7,499 nt of DNA from Defluviicoccus vanus (lineage in GTDB: Bacteria; Pseudomonadota; Alphaproteobacteria; Rhodospirillales; Defluviicoccaceae), in contig NZ_CP053923.1 in the NCBI RefSeq assembly GCF_014672695.1, positions 1,149,443 through 1,156,941 on the forward strand, given 5' to 3'. The position numbers were made by a program, and so were the translations under genes. Under the pieces are notes generated by a model. The model did no database searches and was not told the DNA's origin. It saw nothing but the letters and a program-made list of their open reading frames with translations. Shown piece after piece: positions 6,840-7,499 of the stretch; positions within the stretch are counted from its first letter, which is position 1; the number at the start of each line of letters is the position of its first letter.

Positions 6840-6876
6840 CCGATTGGCGACATTTTGTCCAAACTATACCGATTGG
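6840..6876. repeat. Direct repeat CCGATTGG, two copies
   Basis: CCGATTGG occurs at 6840-6847 and 6869-6876, start to start 29 bases, or close to three helical turns. The copies flank the TATAGT hexamer that could serve the PepSY gene on the minus strand. This spacing suits a pair of operator sites on one face of the helix, but two 8-base copies are weak evidence. Confidence 0.25.
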
Positions 6877-6905
6877 TGAGGAGTAACGGGCGATGCGCGG
6901 AGCGA

Positions 6906-6960
6906 ACATTGCGTTTGCGTGAACAATGTGCATACAATACGCAAAATATGAAGTGTATTG
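6906..6960. promoter_or_regulatory. Cluster of four CAATRY half-sites in two inverted pairs
   Basis: ACATTG (6906-6911) pairs with CAATGT (6924-6929), and CAATAC (6935-6940) pairs with GTATTG (6955-6960). All four are versions of one half-site, CAATRY, in alternating orientation: two inverted pairs with 12- and 14-base centres, 5 bases apart. The cluster overlaps the candidate plus-strand promoter, so a repressor or activator array is plausible. The binding protein is unknown; the adjacent response regulator is one candidate. Confidence 0.35.
6909..6938 (+). promoter_or_regulatory. Candidate sigma-70-type promoter for the TpsB gene
   Basis: TTGCGT (6909-6914) and TACAAT (6933-6938) are 18 bases apart. 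The -10 box matches the sigma-70 consensus at 5 of 6 positions; the -35 box keeps only the TTG core. Transcription would start near 6945, giving a leader of about 97 bases before the ATG. It is embedded in the CAATRY half-site cluster. Confidence 0.35.
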
Positions 6961-6998
6961 CGTGCGGGACCGACGTTTTGACCTTGGCACTGTCAAGA

Positions 6999-7042
6999 AC
7001 CCGAACGGGTGGGAACGCGCCCGAAGTGGCGAGTATTCGCCA
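6999..7042 (+). promoter_or_regulatory. Two dyads in the TpsB leader, one closing over the start codon
   Basis: ACCCG-AA-CGGGT lies at 6999-7010. TGGCGA-GTAT-TCGCCA spans 7027-7042, and its last base is the A of the ATG start. In RNA the second dyad is a 6-pair stem with a 4-base loop that would cover the ribosome-binding area. No standard Shine-Dalgarno is visible there. The first dyad has too small a loop for RNA and would be better read as a protein site. Confidence 0.3.
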
Positions 7043-7499
7043 TGATCGGCACCGAATGCGCCGCCATCTTGCATTTGCGATGGTTATTCGCGTTGACTGT
7101 TGGCGTCGCGTTGGCAGCACCGATGCAGCACGCCATGGCGCAGCGCGCTTCACCTGATATCCCGCCGGCGGCGCTGCCGGACGTCCGACTGCAGCGATTG
7201 CCGACTGAGGAGGCGCCGAGCCCGGCACCGCAGTTGAGTGTACCACCACCAGCGCCGGCGTATCCCTCGCCAAGTGCTGGTGCGGTACGCTTCCGGTTGC
7301 AGCGCGTTGATCTGTTCGGCGTGACTGCTTATCCGGTCACGGAGCTGCAGGCAACCTTCGACCCTCTCATCGACACCGAGGTCACGCTGGCTGACATCTA
7401 TCGGTTGGCGAAGAACATCGAGCGCCGTTACCGCGACGATGGCTATTTCCTTAGCCGGGCAATCGTGCCGGTGCAGACAGTGGAAGACGGCCGCGTGCG
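7042..7499 (+). CDS. TpsB-type outer-membrane transporter (ShlB/FhaC/HecB family), N-terminal part
   Basis: This open frame runs off the window end, giving 152 codons. It begins with a signal peptide: hydrophobic LRWLFALTVGVALAAP and a probable cut after HAMA near residue 33. A proline-rich linker follows (about 38-79, with PPPAPAYPSPS). From about residue 82 there is a POTRA domain of the ShlB/FhaC type: FRLQRVDLFGVTAYP, LADIYRLAKNIERRYRDDGYFLSRAIVP and VEDGRV. Such proteins are 16-strand outer-membrane barrels that secrete a large TpsA partner (adhesin, cytolysin or similar) in two-partner secretion; the POTRA domains bind the partner in the periplasm. The barrel and any TpsA gene lie beyond the window. 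The start may be ATG 7042 or an in-frame GTG at 7009; neither has a strong ribosome site. The ATG gives the more usual signal peptide. The gene is divergent from the PepSY gene. Confidence 0.88.
   Translation, partial: MIGTECAAILHLRWLFALTVGVALAAPMQHAMAQRASPDIPPAALPDVRLQRLPTEEAPSPAPQLSVPPPAPAYPSPSAGAVRFRLQRVDLFGVTAYPVTELQATFDPLIDTEVTLADIYRLAKNIERRYRDDGYFLSRAIVPVQTVEDGRV

Larger units (their letters stand above)
6770..7041. other. Divergent intergenic region, PepSY gene versus TpsB gene
   Basis: This 272-base stretch should hold the promoters of both divergent genes. It is less GC-rich than its surroundings in the middle (about 6900-6960). It contains a candidate plus-strand promoter, a cluster of four CAATRY half-sites, a direct repeat CCGATTGG, and two dyads next to the TpsB start; these are listed separately. 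For the minus strand I see only a lone TATAGT at 6868-6863 without a matching -35 box. I see no gene in it. Confidence 0.6.

Noticed and set aside
6984..7000. TTGGCAC resembling a sigma-54 -24 element
   Set aside because: The required GC at -12, about 12 bases downstream, is absent (the bases there are GA).
6770..7273. N-terminal extension of the PepSY protein to 367 residues
   Set aside because: The internal ATG at 6769 has a strong ribosome site and begins a proper signal peptide; the extension would cross the regulatory region and the TpsB gene and has no recognisable content.
1..7499. CRISPR arrays, insertion-sequence ends, tRNA or rRNA genes, prophage genes
   Set aside because: No regularly spaced repeats, transposase, paired long terminal inverted repeats, cloverleaf-like sequence or phage protein was seen.

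Overview
The window is GC-rich, densely coded DNA from a Gram-negative bacterium. A TpsB-type outer-membrane transporter, periplasmic proteins with signal peptides and a classical OmpR/HisKA two-component pair point to a proteobacterium. The protein style would suit a betaproteobacterium of the Rhodocyclales kind, but that is an impression, not something the sequence proves. I see no mobile element, CRISPR array, tRNA or rRNA.

Layout. (1) 1-345, plus strand: the C-terminal end of a multicopper oxidase, cut by the window edge. (2) 3649-506, minus strand: a three-gene cluster, korA (fused gamma-alpha subunit of a 2-oxoacid:ferredoxin oxidoreductase, probably 2-oxoglutarate), korB (beta subunit) and a ferritin-like four-helix-bundle protein. 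Gaps are 3 and 45 bases and every gene has a good Shine-Dalgarno site, so one transcript is likely. It is convergent with the multicopper oxidase. (3) 3650-3986: a 337-base spacer with GC-rich hairpins and no credible gene. (4) 6769-3987, minus strand: a secreted protein with two PepSY-like domains, then an OmpR-family response regulator and an overlapping HAMP/HisKA sensor kinase. (5) 6770-7041: a divergent intergenic region rich in inverted repeats, with a candidate promoter. (6) 7042 to the window end, plus strand: the start of a ShlB/FhaC/HecB-type (TpsB) transporter with signal peptide, proline-rich linker and POTRA domain.

How the genes may work together. The Kor enzyme interconverts 2-oxoglutarate and succinyl-CoA using ferredoxin; no ferredoxin gene is present here. 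The ferritin-like protein encoded with it may store or detoxify iron or oxygen species near this oxygen-sensitive iron-sulfur enzyme (inference). It lacks the usual helix-B glutamate of a diiron site. On the right, the double-PepSY protein, the two-component system and the divergent two-partner secretion gene share one regulatory region. A cell-envelope sensing and secretion module is a reasonable hypothesis, but nothing in the sequence proves the link. The best candidates for something undescribed are the altered ferritin-like protein tied to Kor and the PepSY/two-component/TpsB arrangement with its repeat-rich control region.
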